This document shows, piece by piece, positions 19,258 through 30,233 of a DNA stretch of 64,000 bases. The notes beneath the pieces were generated by a model. That model ran no database searches. It saw nothing but the letters and a program-made list of their open reading frames with translations, and had not been told where the DNA came from. Origin of the DNA: Dyella lutea (GTDB lineage: Bacteria; Pseudomonadota; Gammaproteobacteria; Xanthomonadales; Rhodanobacteraceae); NCBI RefSeq assembly GCF_024158035.1, contig NZ_JAMZEK010000002.1, forward strand, positions 124,001 through 188,000, written 5' to 3'. Each line of letters opens with the position of its first letter. Position 1 is the stretch's first letter. The translations under genes and the position numbers were made by a program.

Positions 19258-21059
19258 AGTGCATCCTCCCAGCGGCGGGACAGGCGCATCGCCGCCTGGA
19301 TCAGGCCGACCATCGAATAGGTCTGCGGAAAATTGCCCCAGTGCTCGCCCGATGCCGGTGCCAGATCCTCCGAGAGCAGGCCGAGCGGATTACGGCGTGC
19401 CAGCAGCAATTCGAACATCTCCCGTGCGCGTTGCCGGCGACCGGTCGCGGCAAGCGCCTCGATGTACCAGAACGTGCAGATGGTGAAGCTGGTCTCCGGC
19501 GTGCCGAAGTCGTCCGGTGCGATGTAGCGGAACAGGTAGTCACCCCGGCCCAGCGCCGTGCCGATGGCGTCGACCGTTGCCACGAAGCGCGGATCCATCG
19601 GATCCACGAAGCCGATGTCGGCGAGCAGCAGCAGGCTGGCGTCGAGATGCTCCCCGCCGAAGGCGTCGACGAAATGGCCGAGGTGCTCGTTCCAGCTGTG
19701 TGCCAGGATGCGTTCGCGCAAGGCCACCGCGTGGTCGTGCCAATGGCGGGCGCGCTCGTCCAGGCCCAGTTCGGTGGCAATGTGGGCGAGCCGGTCGCAG
19801 GCCGCCCAGCACATTGCCGCGGAATAGGTGTGCACGGCGGCACGGCCGCGGAATTCCCACAGTCCGGCGTCCGGCTCTTCGGCCATGCGCACCGCCAGCT
19901 GCCCCATGCGCTCCAGGCGCTCGAACGTGCGGGTATCACCCCTCTGCTCGATGCGACGGTCGAAGAACAGTTGTGCCGAAGCCAGCACCACCGAGCCGTA
20001 GACATCGTTCTGGCGCTGACGCCAGGCATCGTTGCCGACCCGCACCGGCCCGATGCCGCGATAGCCGGCCAGGTGCGGCTCGACCCGTTCATGCAGCTCC
20101 CGTTCGAAGGTGATGCCGAACACCGGCCCCACCTCGTCGTCGCGGTCGGTGGCGATCAGGTTGAACACGTAGCGGATGTAGCTCTCCATCGTGCGGGTGG
20201 CGCCGAGACGGTTGAGCGCACGCACGGTGAAGGCGGCATCGCGCAGCCAGCAGTAGCGGTAGTCCCAGTTGCGTTCGGTCCCGGGCGCCTCGGGAATCGA
20301 GGTGGTGAGCGCGGCGACGATGGCACCGGTGGCTTCGTATTGGCACAGCTTGAGCGTGATCGCGGCGCGGATCACCGCGTCCTGCCACTCATAGGGGATC
20401 GAGAGGTAGCGCACCCAGTCCAGCCAGTATTCGCGCGTGCGCTTCAGGGCCAGCGACACGAAATCGGCCGGACTCTCGTGCAGGGTCTCGTCGGGACCGA
20501 ACACGAAGTGTGCCGCCCGGTCGAGCCCGAACGGCAGGGCTCGCTCGATCATCGGCACCGGCACGTCGCTGGTCAGCCGCAGAGTGGTGTCGGCCAGCCG
20601 GTAGCGCAGGTGGTTGCTGCCGCCGGTGGCTGGCGGCACCTCGGCGCCATAGCGATTTCGCGGGCGCATCAGCACGCGCACGCGTGGCGAGCCGTGCAAC
20701 GGCCGCACGCGCCGCACCAGCATGACCGGATGGAACATCCGCCCGTGGGTACGGTAGCGGGGTGCGAAATCGGTGATTTCGATGGCGCCGCCATGGTGGT
20801 CGTGCAGGCGGGTGATCAGCACGGCGGTATTCGGGTCGTATTGCTGCCCGCTGCAGGCCAGGTCGAGCAGTTCGATGCCCCAGTCGCCGCCGCCCCCGCG
20901 AGGCGAGAGCAGGGCACAGAAGGCCGGGTCGGCATCGAACGTGGGCAGGCAGGACCAGACGATGCTTCCGCGTCGATCGATCAGGGCGGCGACGGTACCG
21001 TTGCCGACCACGCCGAGCTCAAGATGAGCCGGAGGAGTCTCCTTCGGATCGGAGGGCAT
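19254..21059 (-). CDS. GH15 family glycosidase, putative trehalase/glucoamylase
   Basis: A 601-residue GH15 protein: N-terminal beta domain (GNGTVAALIDRRGSIVWSCLP) and an alpha/alpha-barrel with NWDYRYCWLRDAAFT. Likely catalytic acids are Glu402 (LWEFRG) and Glu572 (SGEHWGNFPQTY). No signal peptide is visible, so it should be cytoplasmic. Characterised relatives include mycobacterial GH15 trehalase, and its place between otsB and otsA supports trehalose as substrate, though glucoamylase activity is possible. Its ATG lies 41 bp inside otsB with AAGGAG at a normal distance, and its end overlaps otsA by 4 bp. Confidence 0.87.
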   Translation of the reverse strand: MPSDPKETPPAHLELGVVGNGTVAALIDRRGSIVWSCLPTFDADPAFCALLSPRGGGGDWGIELLDLACSGQQYDPNTAVLITRLHDHHGGAIEITDFAPRYRTHGRMFHPVMLVRRVRPLHGSPRVRVLMRPRNRYGAEVPPATGGSNHLRYRLADTTLRLTSDVPVPMIERALPFGLDRAAHFVFGPDETLHESPADFVSLALKRTREYWLDWVRYLSIPYEWQDAVIRAAITLKLCQYEATGAIVAALTTSIPEAPGTERNWDYRYCWLRDAAFTVRALNRLGATRTMESYIRYVFNLIATDRDDEVGPVFGITFERELHERVEPHLAGYRGIGPVRVGNDAWRQRQNDVYGSVVLASAQLFFDRRIEQRGDTRTFERLERMGQLAVRMAEEPDAGLWEFRGRAAVHTYSAAMCWAACDRLAHIATELGLDERARHWHDHAVALRERILAHSWNEHLGHFVDAFGGEHLDASLLLLADIGFVDPMDPRFVATVDAIGTALGRGDYLFRYIAPDDFGTPETSFTICTFWYIEALAATGRRQRAREMFELLLARRNPLGLLSEDLAPASGEHWGNFPQTYSMVGLIQAAMRLSRRWEDAL

Positions 21060-21840
21060 GGGACGGGGCTCCTTGCTGGATCGCGTCGAGGACGCAACTC
21101 AGCCAATGCTGCACGGCAGCAGGACTAGGAAGCGTGAAGCGGGCGGCGGTCGGCGTCCGGTCGCCGACGCGGATCGCCAGTCCGCCGCTTCGTCCGACGA
21201 CCTCGAATGCGTGCTCGTCGGTGAGATCGTCGCCGAGGTAGACCGGTCGGCGGCCGCGAAAGGGGGGATGTTCGAGCAGTTCGCTCACGGCGCGTCCCTT
21301 GTCCATGCCCTCCGGCTTGATCTCGGTCACCAGGTTGCCGGTCTGCAACTCGTACCCTTCCAGCGAGTCGGCCAGTTCGGCCGCGGCGGCGAGGAGGGTT
21401 TCGTAACGATCCGGCTGGCGACGACAGTGCAGGGCAATCGCGGCACCCTTGTCTTCCAGTTGGACGCCATCCAGCGTCCGGACCAATTGTCGTGCACGCC
21501 GCCGGAGGAGTTCCCGGGCGGCCGGATCCACCGGCAGGTCGCGGCGGGAGCCATCGGCGTGGCGAAGCTGCACGCCGTGCAGACCGGCCGCGGCCCAGGG
21601 TTGGTTGAACAGCCGGTCCAGATCGGCCAGCGCGCGGCCGCTGACCAGGGCCAGTGCGCCGTGGACCGCCCGGTGCACGGCCTGCAGCCGGCGGCTCAAC
21701 CCGGTTTCGACGGCGACGGCCGCAGGGTCGTCGTGAAACTCCAGCAGAGTGCCGTCGACGTCGAGGAACAGCGCCCAACGTTCGCCCATGGCGGGCATCG
21801 GCGGGGCGGGCAGGTCGGAGGGAGGAAGGCCGGCGCTCAT
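21019..21840 (-). CDS. otsB: Trehalose-6-phosphate phosphatase OtsB
   Basis: A 273-residue HAD-superfamily phosphatase with motif I FLDVDGTLLEF (nucleophile Asp27, acid/base Asp29), the conserved Lys region (EIKPEGMDKGRAV) and motif III GDDLTDEHAF. It dephosphorylates trehalose-6-phosphate from OtsA to trehalose, an osmo- and desiccation-protectant. First gene of the minus-strand trehalose operon, divergent from clpB with a 125-bp shared gap, and overlapping the GH15 gene by 41 bp. Confidence 0.94.
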   Translation of the reverse strand: MSAGLPPSDLPAPPMPAMGERWALFLDVDGTLLEFHDDPAAVAVETGLSRRLQAVHRAVHGALALVSGRALADLDRLFNQPWAAAGLHGVQLRHADGSRRDLPVDPAARELLRRRARQLVRTLDGVQLEDKGAAIALHCRRQPDRYETLLAAAAELADSLEGYELQTGNLVTEIKPEGMDKGRAVSELLEHPPFRGRRPVYLGDDLTDEHAFEVVGRSGGLAIRVGDRTPTAARFTLPSPAAVQHWLSCVLDAIQQGAPSHALRSEGDSSGSS

Positions 21841-21885
21841 GGATCGGGCAGCGTAGCCGGGAGCATGTGAAGACCAGGCGCATCG

Positions 21886-21913
21886 CTTGAATCGGCGGGC
21901 CCTGTCCGCATCT
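21886..21913 (+). promoter_or_regulatory. Sigma-32 heat-shock promoter of clpB
   Basis: CTTGAA (21886-21891) is followed after 14 bp by CCGCATCT (21906-21913). The consensus is CTTGAAA, a spacer of 11-16 bp and CCCCATNT, so the -35 matches perfectly over six bases and the -10 at 7/8. It lies about 50 bp before the clpB ATG and upstream of a gene known to belong to the heat-shock regulon. Confidence 0.75.
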
Positions 21914-21965
21914 TCCGGGCCAGTGGCGGCACGGCCGCCAAATATTTTCTGGAGGGGGACACCTC

Positions 21966-24554
<2,589 letters not shown>

Positions 24555-24575
24555 TCGACAGCGCATCGCTCCAAG

Positions 24576-24603
24576 AAAAAGCCCGCCGTACGGCGGGCTT
24601 TTT
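24576..24603. terminator. Bidirectional terminator between clpB and TonB receptor
   Basis: A perfect 8-bp GC stem (24581-24588 with 24591-24598) is flanked by an A-run and a T-run of five or more. It serves clpB on the plus strand and the convergent TonB receptor gene, whose stop is 20 bp away. Confidence 0.88.
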
Positions 24604-24623
24604 CGTTTCCTGCCCAGCTGGGC

Positions 24624-27059
24624 TTACCAGTGGTAGGCCACGGTGGCGTACCAGTAAGAGCCGCTGAAACCGTACGGTGAGGAGTTCGGGTACGGCAGGA
24701 TGATGTTGAAGGCGCTGGTACGCGGCTGGTTCTTGTCCGGATAGCGGTTGGTGACGTTGTTGCCGCCGACGGTGAAGCTCCAGTCGTTCCAGTTGTAGCT
24801 GGCCGACAGATCCAGCAGCACGGCGGCGCGGTAGGTCTGGTCACCGCTCGGGCTGGTGGCGAAGGTGGTCCAATCGCCGTAGCGGGTCACCTGGCCGTGC
24901 AGGCTCCAGTTGCCCATCGTCCAGTCGCTGGCCAGGAACGCCTTGGTATTCGGCGTGCCCTTGGTGATGAGACCTTGCTGGGTACGGTCGATGATCGGCA
25001 GGGTCAGTCCGGCCAGGCCCAGCTGCGGCGGATTCGCCGCGATCGAGGTGATCTTGGTCTTGTTGTAGTTGAAGCCGAAGGTCATCTTCAGCGAGGAGTT
25101 CTGCAGCTCGACCGGGTAGGTCGAGACCAGATCCACGCCGCGGGTGCGGGTATCCACCGCGTTGGTGAAGAAGCGGCCGCCACTGACGAACGGGATGCCC
25201 ACCGAGGTGAGGTAGTTCTGTACCGCGGTGCCGACCAGGTTGCCGCTGAGGATGATGCGGTTGTTGATGTAGATCTGGTACAGGTCCAGCGTGGTGTACA
25301 GGCCGCTGTCCGGCGTCAATACCAGGCCCACGCTGTAGTTGCGCGACTTTTCCGGCTTGAGGTTCTGCGCACCCAGCGCCTGCGCCGCCGGATCGCTGAC
25401 CGGGAAGGTGCGGACGGTGTACGGCACCAGCACGCCGTTGCCCTGGTTGACGAAGTTGATCGAAGTGGATGAGTAGTACTCCTGCTGCAGCGACGGTGCA
25501 CGGAAGCCGTTGGACACGGTGCCGCGCACGGCCACGGTATCGGTGAACGCGTAGCGGCCCGACAGCTTCGCCGAGGTGGTGCTGCCGAAGTCGCTGTAGT
25601 GCTCATAGCGCGCCGCGAAGCCGCCGGAGAACTTGTAGGTGAAGTCGGTCTCGAGGTCTAGGTAGGCCGCTTCACTGTTGCGGCTGTGCTTGCCGGCGTC
25701 GCCTGGCTGGTAGCCCGGGAACACCTGTGCACCGGCCCCGGCGTAGGACGCCTGGTCGCCTTCCTTGATGGTGAATTCCTCGTGGCGCGACTCCAGGCCC
25801 CAGGCCACGGTCAGCGGGCTCTGCAGGCCTCCCACGTCGAAGTCGCGGCTGAAGTCGGCGTTGAAGCTGTTCTGACGGTTCGTCAGCGTGCCGATGTAGA
25901 AGCCGGTCGGCGAGATCGGGTCGAGTGAGTAGTTGTAGGTATCAGCGGTGTGCAGCTTCCAGTGGTTGCCGCCGGTGTTTGCACTCAGGTCGTAGTTCCA
26001 GCCCGCTACCTTGCCGCGCACGCCGAGGACTTCGGAGTCGTCGCGGATGGCGCTGTTCTCGATCGGCAGGTAGCCGTTCGGGTAGGTTGCCACCGCGCCG
26101 GGGTAATCCGGGTTGAACGTCCCGTCGCTTTTTGGACTGCCGTTATACGTTGAGATCGAGCGAAAGAAGCCGCCGGCGCTGACGTTGCGTTTGTTGAATA
26201 GGCTGAAAGCGTACAGCTGGGCGGATGGGCTCAGGTCGTACTGGGCGTTGATCGCCGCCTGCTTGGAGCGGGTCTGCGGCAGGCCGTAGTGGAAGGTGAC
26301 CGTGTTGTAGGTCGGATCGGCCGGATAGCGCATATCAGGGCCTGCGCGATTGGTCGGATCCTGGTGCGTGGCGTTGGCGCTGAGGTGGATCCAGCCCTTG
26401 TCGCCGAGCTTGAAGCCGCCGTCGGCGCCGCCCTGCCAGGTCTTGCCGTCGCCGGTGTCGTAGCGGCCGCCAGTGAGGCTGGCCGAGCCGTGGCTGGCAC
26501 CGCCCTTGAGGATGATGTTGATCACGCCGGCGATGGCGTCGGAACCGTATTGCGCGGCGGCGCCGTCGCGCAGCACTTCGACGTGGTCGATGGCGTTGAT
26601 CGGGATCGCATTGATGTCCACCGGCGACGAGCCGCGCCCGAGTGAACCGTTGACGTTGACGATGGCGGTCGGGTGCTGGCGCTTGCCGTTGATGAGCACC
26701 AGCGTCTGGTCGGGCGACAGGCCCCGCAGTTGCGCCGGCTGGGTCGCGTCGGTGGCGTCGGTGACCGAGGGCTGCGGGAAGTTGAACGACGGCAGCAGCG
26801 TGCGCAGCGCGCTCGCAAGATTGGGGGCGCCGGTGTTCTGCAGGTCTTTCGGCGTCAGCACGTCGATCGGCGCCAGCGAGGTGGACTCGGTGCGGTCGAA
26901 CGAGCGGGTGCCGGTGACCACCACGGTCTGCAGTTCGGTGGTCTTCTTCTTGGCAGCGTCCTGGTTGGCGGACGCGTCCTGCGCGACGGCCGCCTGCGAC
27001 AAGGCGAGCAGGGTGGCGGCAGCAAGTGCGGTGCGGGTCAGCGTGGGTCGTGCAAGCAT
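24624..27059 (-). CDS. TonB-dependent outer-membrane receptor
   Basis: An 811-residue receptor with signal peptide (to QAAVAQ, about residue 27), linker, plug beginning ELQTVVVTGTRSFDRTES and containing VEVLRDGAAAQYGSDAIAG, the classic plug signature, then a beta-barrel ending in aromatic Trp (YATVAYHW). Ligand is unknown; the plug style (PIDVLTPKDLQNTG, LVLINGKRQHPTA) resembles the large xanthomonad receptor families used for iron complexes or carbohydrates. It stands alone between clpB and fmdB, with no transporter or enzyme neighbour. GGGGAGA precedes the ATG. Confidence 0.88.
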   Translation of the reverse strand: MLARPTLTRTALAAATLLALSQAAVAQDASANQDAAKKKTTELQTVVVTGTRSFDRTESTSLAPIDVLTPKDLQNTGAPNLASALRTLLPSFNFPQPSVTDATDATQPAQLRGLSPDQTLVLINGKRQHPTAIVNVNGSLGRGSSPVDINAIPINAIDHVEVLRDGAAAQYGSDAIAGVINIILKGGASHGSASLTGGRYDTGDGKTWQGGADGGFKLGDKGWIHLSANATHQDPTNRAGPDMRYPADPTYNTVTFHYGLPQTRSKQAAINAQYDLSPSAQLYAFSLFNKRNVSAGGFFRSISTYNGSPKSDGTFNPDYPGAVATYPNGYLPIENSAIRDDSEVLGVRGKVAGWNYDLSANTGGNHWKLHTADTYNYSLDPISPTGFYIGTLTNRQNSFNADFSRDFDVGGLQSPLTVAWGLESRHEEFTIKEGDQASYAGAGAQVFPGYQPGDAGKHSRNSEAAYLDLETDFTYKFSGGFAARYEHYSDFGSTTSAKLSGRYAFTDTVAVRGTVSNGFRAPSLQQEYYSSTSINFVNQGNGVLVPYTVRTFPVSDPAAQALGAQNLKPEKSRNYSVGLVLTPDSGLYTTLDLYQIYINNRIILSGNLVGTAVQNYLTSVGIPFVSGGRFFTNAVDTRTRGVDLVSTYPVELQNSSLKMTFGFNYNKTKITSIAANPPQLGLAGLTLPIIDRTQQGLITKGTPNTKAFLASDWTMGNWSLHGQVTRYGDWTTFATSPSGDQTYRAAVLLDLSASYNWNDWSFTVGGNNVTNRYPDKNQPRTSAFNIILPYPNSSPYGFSGSYWYATVAYHW

Positions 27060-27316
27060 GATGTTTCTCCCCGGGGTCGACGGGTCGCGTGTGGGGCGCG
27101 ACGGATATCCCTGCAGCAGTGGGCCGGATCGCGTGAGATGTTGCGATGCGGCATGATTCCCTGTCTTCGGAAGCTAGGCAGCGGACGCCGTTCTGTCAAC
27201 CTGACGTTAGTAATATGTAACAAAGGTGTCCCGTGGTCCGTCGGGTGCCATGCTTGAAAATGCCCGGTGCGCCGCCATAGACCGGCGCCATCGAGGTTCC
27301 CTGGAGATTCCGATCC

Positions 27317-27592
27317 ATGCCCATCTACGCGTTTGCCTGCAAGGCATGCGGTCATGCTTTCGACCGCCTGCAGAAGCTTTCCGATGCCGACCCGACCGTC
27401 TGCCCGGCCTGTGGCGCCGAGCAGGTGCAACGGCAGGTCACCGCGCCGTCGTTCCGGTTGGCCGGCAGCGGTTGGTACGAGACCGACTTCAAGAAGGACG
27501 GCGACAAGAAGCGCAACCTCGCCGGGGATTCGGCCGCCTCGGCCCCGGCTCCGGCTCCGGCGGCCCCGGCGCCTTCGTCCGGCAGCGACTGA
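27317..27592 (+). CDS. FmdB-family zinc-ribbon protein
   Basis: A 91-residue protein: residues 1-45 form the FmdB/CxxC-CxxC zinc ribbon (MPIYAFACKACGHAFD, VCPACGAEQ), and the last 25 or so residues are an Ala/Pro/Ser-rich tail. The family is named for a formamidase regulator but has no established general role. A plausible -10 (GAAAAT, 27256-27261) lies upstream. It precedes the DUF3011 gene and aspS on the same strand; a small zinc ribbon near aspS recurs in related genomes as I recall. Confidence 0.85.
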   Translation: MPIYAFACKACGHAFDRLQKLSDADPTVCPACGAEQVQRQVTAPSFRLAGSGWYETDFKKDGDKKRNLAGDSAASAPAPAPAAPAPSSGSD

Positions 27593-27659
27593 CCACGGTT
27601 CAAACCCTGTTGGGCCGGGCGGCTATAGGGTTCGGCCACCTGTCTTCGAAGGGGTTTTC

Positions 27660-28256
27660 ATGCGGATTTCTCTCGCCGCTTTCGGCGGTCTGGCCCTGGC
27701 CATCGCGATCCTGCCCCTCTCTTTCCCTGGCCCGGTGGAGGCCCGGCAGGGCTGGAACGATCCGGTCCGCTGCAACAGCCAGGACGGACGTTACGCCCGC
27801 TGTGTCATGCCCTGGCGGAACGCCCGCCTGCTTCGTCAGGAGTCCAGGGCGGACTGTATCCGCGGGCAGAGCTGGGGTGTCGATCGCGGCGTGTTGTGGG
27901 TCGATCGCGGCTGCCGCGGCCTCTTCGTGGCCGCCGACCGCGGGTACGGCGACCGCGATGACGGCGGCTGGCGCGATGGCGACGACCGCGACCGCCGGCA
28001 CCATCGTGACGACGATGATCGTGGCGGCTGGCGCCCGGGGCACGATTGGGATCGCGACATCCGTCTGCAGTGCGACAGCAATGGCCGCCATTACCAGATG
28101 TGCCGGGTCGACACGGGGTGGCACGGCCGGGCCAGACTGGTGCGGCAGCTCTCCAGCTCGCGTTGTACCGAGGGCTACAGTTGGGGCTACAACCGCGCGG
28201 GAGTGTGGGTCGACCACGGTTGCCGCGGCCAGTTCGTGGTGGAGCGGCGCTGGTGA
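27660..28256 (+). CDS. Secreted DUF3011 protein with two Cys-rich repeats
   Basis: A 198-residue protein with an N-terminal signal peptide (to PVEARQ, about residue 29) and two copies of the DUF3011 module. Each has the pattern C-N/D-S-x-DGR-x-x-x-C, later RQ-x(5)-C, SWG, GVWVD-x-GC-RG-x-F, i.e. four cysteines probably forming disulfides. A very acidic/basic linker of alternating Asp, Arg and His (about residues 85-125) joins them. Function of DUF3011 is unknown; it is likely periplasmic or outer-membrane associated. GAAGGGG precedes the ATG. Confidence 0.8.
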   Translation: MRISLAAFGGLALAIAILPLSFPGPVEARQGWNDPVRCNSQDGRYARCVMPWRNARLLRQESRADCIRGQSWGVDRGVLWVDRGCRGLFVAADRGYGDRDDGGWRDGDDRDRRHHRDDDDRGGWRPGHDWDRDIRLQCDSNGRHYQMCRVDTGWHGRARLVRQLSSSRCTEGYSWGYNRAGVWVDHGCRGQFVVERRW

Positions 28257-28375
28257 GGCGGTCGCGGAGCGGGTCCTGACCCACCCTGCCGTCGGCGGCT
28301 CGCGCCCGCTGCGGTGCTACCATTGCCGGTCTTTTCCCTGCTTATCCCGCGATCGCGGCCCGGAGTTCCAAGCGC

Positions 28376-30142
28376 ATGCGCACCCACTACTGCGGACTCA
28401 TCGACGAGTCCCTGGTCGGCCAGACCGTCACCCTGTGCGGCTGGGTCAACAAGACCCGCCTGCAAAGCCACGTCGCCTTCATCGACCTGCGTGACCACGA
28501 AGGTCTCGCGCAGGTGGTGGTTGAGCGCGAGAACGCCGCCGCCTTCGCCGTGGCCGGCGAGGTGGGCTACGAGTACTGCCTGCGCGTGACCGGCACGATC
28601 CGCGCGCGGATCTCGGTGAACGACAAGCTCAAGACCGGCACGGTCGAGCTGCTGGCCGAGAAGGTGGAGATTCTCAACGCGGCGAAGGATCTGCCCTTCG
28701 CGCTGCATGAGAACCCCAACGAGGACATGCGGATGACCTACCGCTACCTCGACCTGCGCCGCCCCGAGATGCAGGCGATGATGCGCAAGCGCATCAAGCT
28801 GGTGCAGGCGCTGCGCCGCTACCTGGACGAGCGCGGCTTCCAGGACATCGAGACGCCCATCCTCACCAAGGCCACGCCGGAAGGCGCACGCGACTACCTG
28901 GTGCCCAGCCGCGTGCATCCGGGCCAGTTCTACGCGCTGCCGCAGTCGCCGCAGCTGTTCAAGCAGATCCTGATGATGGCCGGCTTCGACCGCTACTACC
29001 AGATCGCGCGCTGCTTCCGCGACGAGGACCTGCGCGCCGACCGCCAGCCGGAATTCACCCAGCTCGACCTGGAGTTCGCCTTCGTCGAAGAGCAGGACGT
29101 GCAGGACTTCGTCGAAGAGCTGATCCGTCACGTGTTCCGCGAGGTACAGGGCGTGGAGCTGGATGCCAGCTTCCCGCGCATGACCTGGGAGGAAGCCATG
29201 CGCCGCTTCGGCTCGGACAAGCCGGACCTGCGCATCGCGCTGGAGCTGGTGGACGTAGCCGAGGCGCTGAAGCATGTCGAGTTCAAGGTGTTCGCCGAGC
29301 CGGCCAACGATCCGGCCGGCCGCGTCGCCGCGCTGCGCGTGCCGGAGGCGGCCACGCTGTCGCGCAAGGAAATCGACACGCTGACCGAGTTCGTCGCCCG
29401 CTACGGCGCCAAGGGTCTGGCCTGGCTCAAGGTCGAGGATCTGGCCAAGGGTCGCGAGGGTATCAACTCACCGGCGGCGAAGTTCCTCGACGACGCGGCG
29501 CTGGACGGCCTGCTCAAGGCCACCGGCGCGCAGACCGGCGACATCGTGTTCGTCGGCGCGGGCAAGTGGAAGACGGTCACCGACTTCATGGGCGCACTGC
29601 GCCTGAAGGTGGGCAGGGACCGCGGCCTGGTCGAGAACAGCTGGAAGCCGCTGTGGGTCACCGACTTCCCGATGTTCGAATACGACGAGGAGGAAAAGCG
29701 CTTCGTCGCCCTGCATCACCCGTTCACCGCGCCGAAGGTCGACGACATTGCTGACCTCAAGGCCAATGCGGCCAATGCGGTGAGCCGCGGCTACGACATG
29801 GTGCTCAACGGCAACGAGATCGGCGGCGGCTCGATCCGTATCCATCGCCCGGAGATGCAGAGCGCGGTGTTCGAGCTGCTCGGCATTGGTGCGGAGGAGG
29901 CCGAGATGAAGTTCGGCTTCCTGCTCAAGGCGCTGAAGTTCGGCGCGCCGCCGCACGGCGGCCTGGCCTTCGGCATCGACCGCATCGCCGCACTGATGGC
30001 CGGCACCGAGTCGATCCGCGACGTGATCGCCTTCCCCAAGACCACCAGCGCGCAGGACCTGATGACCGACGCGCCTTCGCCGGTGGGCGAGGCGCAGCTG
30101 AAGGAGCTGCACGTGCGCACGGCCGTCGAGCCGTCGGTCTGA
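28376..30142 (+). CDS. aspS: Aspartyl-tRNA synthetase (class II, bacterial type)
   Basis: A 588-residue enzyme that charges tRNA-Asp. OB-fold anticodon domain (about 1-105), class II motif 1 region ([11 protein letters not shown]), the flipping-loop segment [16 protein letters not shown], motif 2 ([18 protein letters not shown]), a GAD insertion (about 280-420) and motif 3 ([13 protein letters not shown]) are present. In the anticodon loop the usual RRDxGG pattern is replaced by TRLQSH, and a nearby stretch is three residues shorter than in E. coli. Whether it is Asp-only or also charges tRNA-Asn cannot be decided here. A terminator follows at 30195. Confidence 0.96.
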   Translation: MRTHYCGLIDESLVGQTVTLCGWVNKTRLQSHVAFIDLRDHEGLAQVVVERENAAAFAVAGEVGYEYCLRVTGTIRARISVNDKLKTGTVELLAEKVEILNAAKDLPFALHENPNEDMRMTYRYLDLRRPEMQAMMRKRIKLVQALRRYLDERGFQDIETPILTKATPEGARDYLVPSRVHPGQFYALPQSPQLFKQILMMAGFDRYYQIARCFRDEDLRADRQPEFTQLDLEFAFVEEQDVQDFVEELIRHVFREVQGVELDASFPRMTWEEAMRRFGSDKPDLRIALELVDVAEALKHVEFKVFAEPANDPAGRVAALRVPEAATLSRKEIDTLTEFVARYGAKGLAWLKVEDLAKGREGINSPAAKFLDDAALDGLLKATGAQTGDIVFVGAGKWKTVTDFMGALRLKVGRDRGLVENSWKPLWVTDFPMFEYDEEEKRFVALHHPFTAPKVDDIADLKANAANAVSRGYDMVLNGNEIGGGSIRIHRPEMQSAVFELLGIGAEEAEMKFGFLLKALKFGAPPHGGLAFGIDRIAALMAGTESIRDVIAFPKTTSAQDLMTDAPSPVGEAQLKELHVRTAVEPSV

Positions 30143-30194
30143 AGCGCGATGCCGTCGGCGGAAGGCCGGGGACGGTGCCGGCAGAATGCACCGT

Positions 30195-30222
30195 CCCGCC
30201 CGGTGGGCGGGGCCTTTTCTTT
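30195..30222 (+). terminator. Terminator after aspS
   Basis: A 7-bp GC stem (30195-30201 with 30205-30211, 3-nt loop) leads into a T-rich stretch. A longer 10-bp stem immediately upstream (30168-30177 with 30188-30197) shares three bases with it, so the two hairpins exclude each other. Confidence 0.55.
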
Positions 30223-30233
30223 CCGGTTGATCG

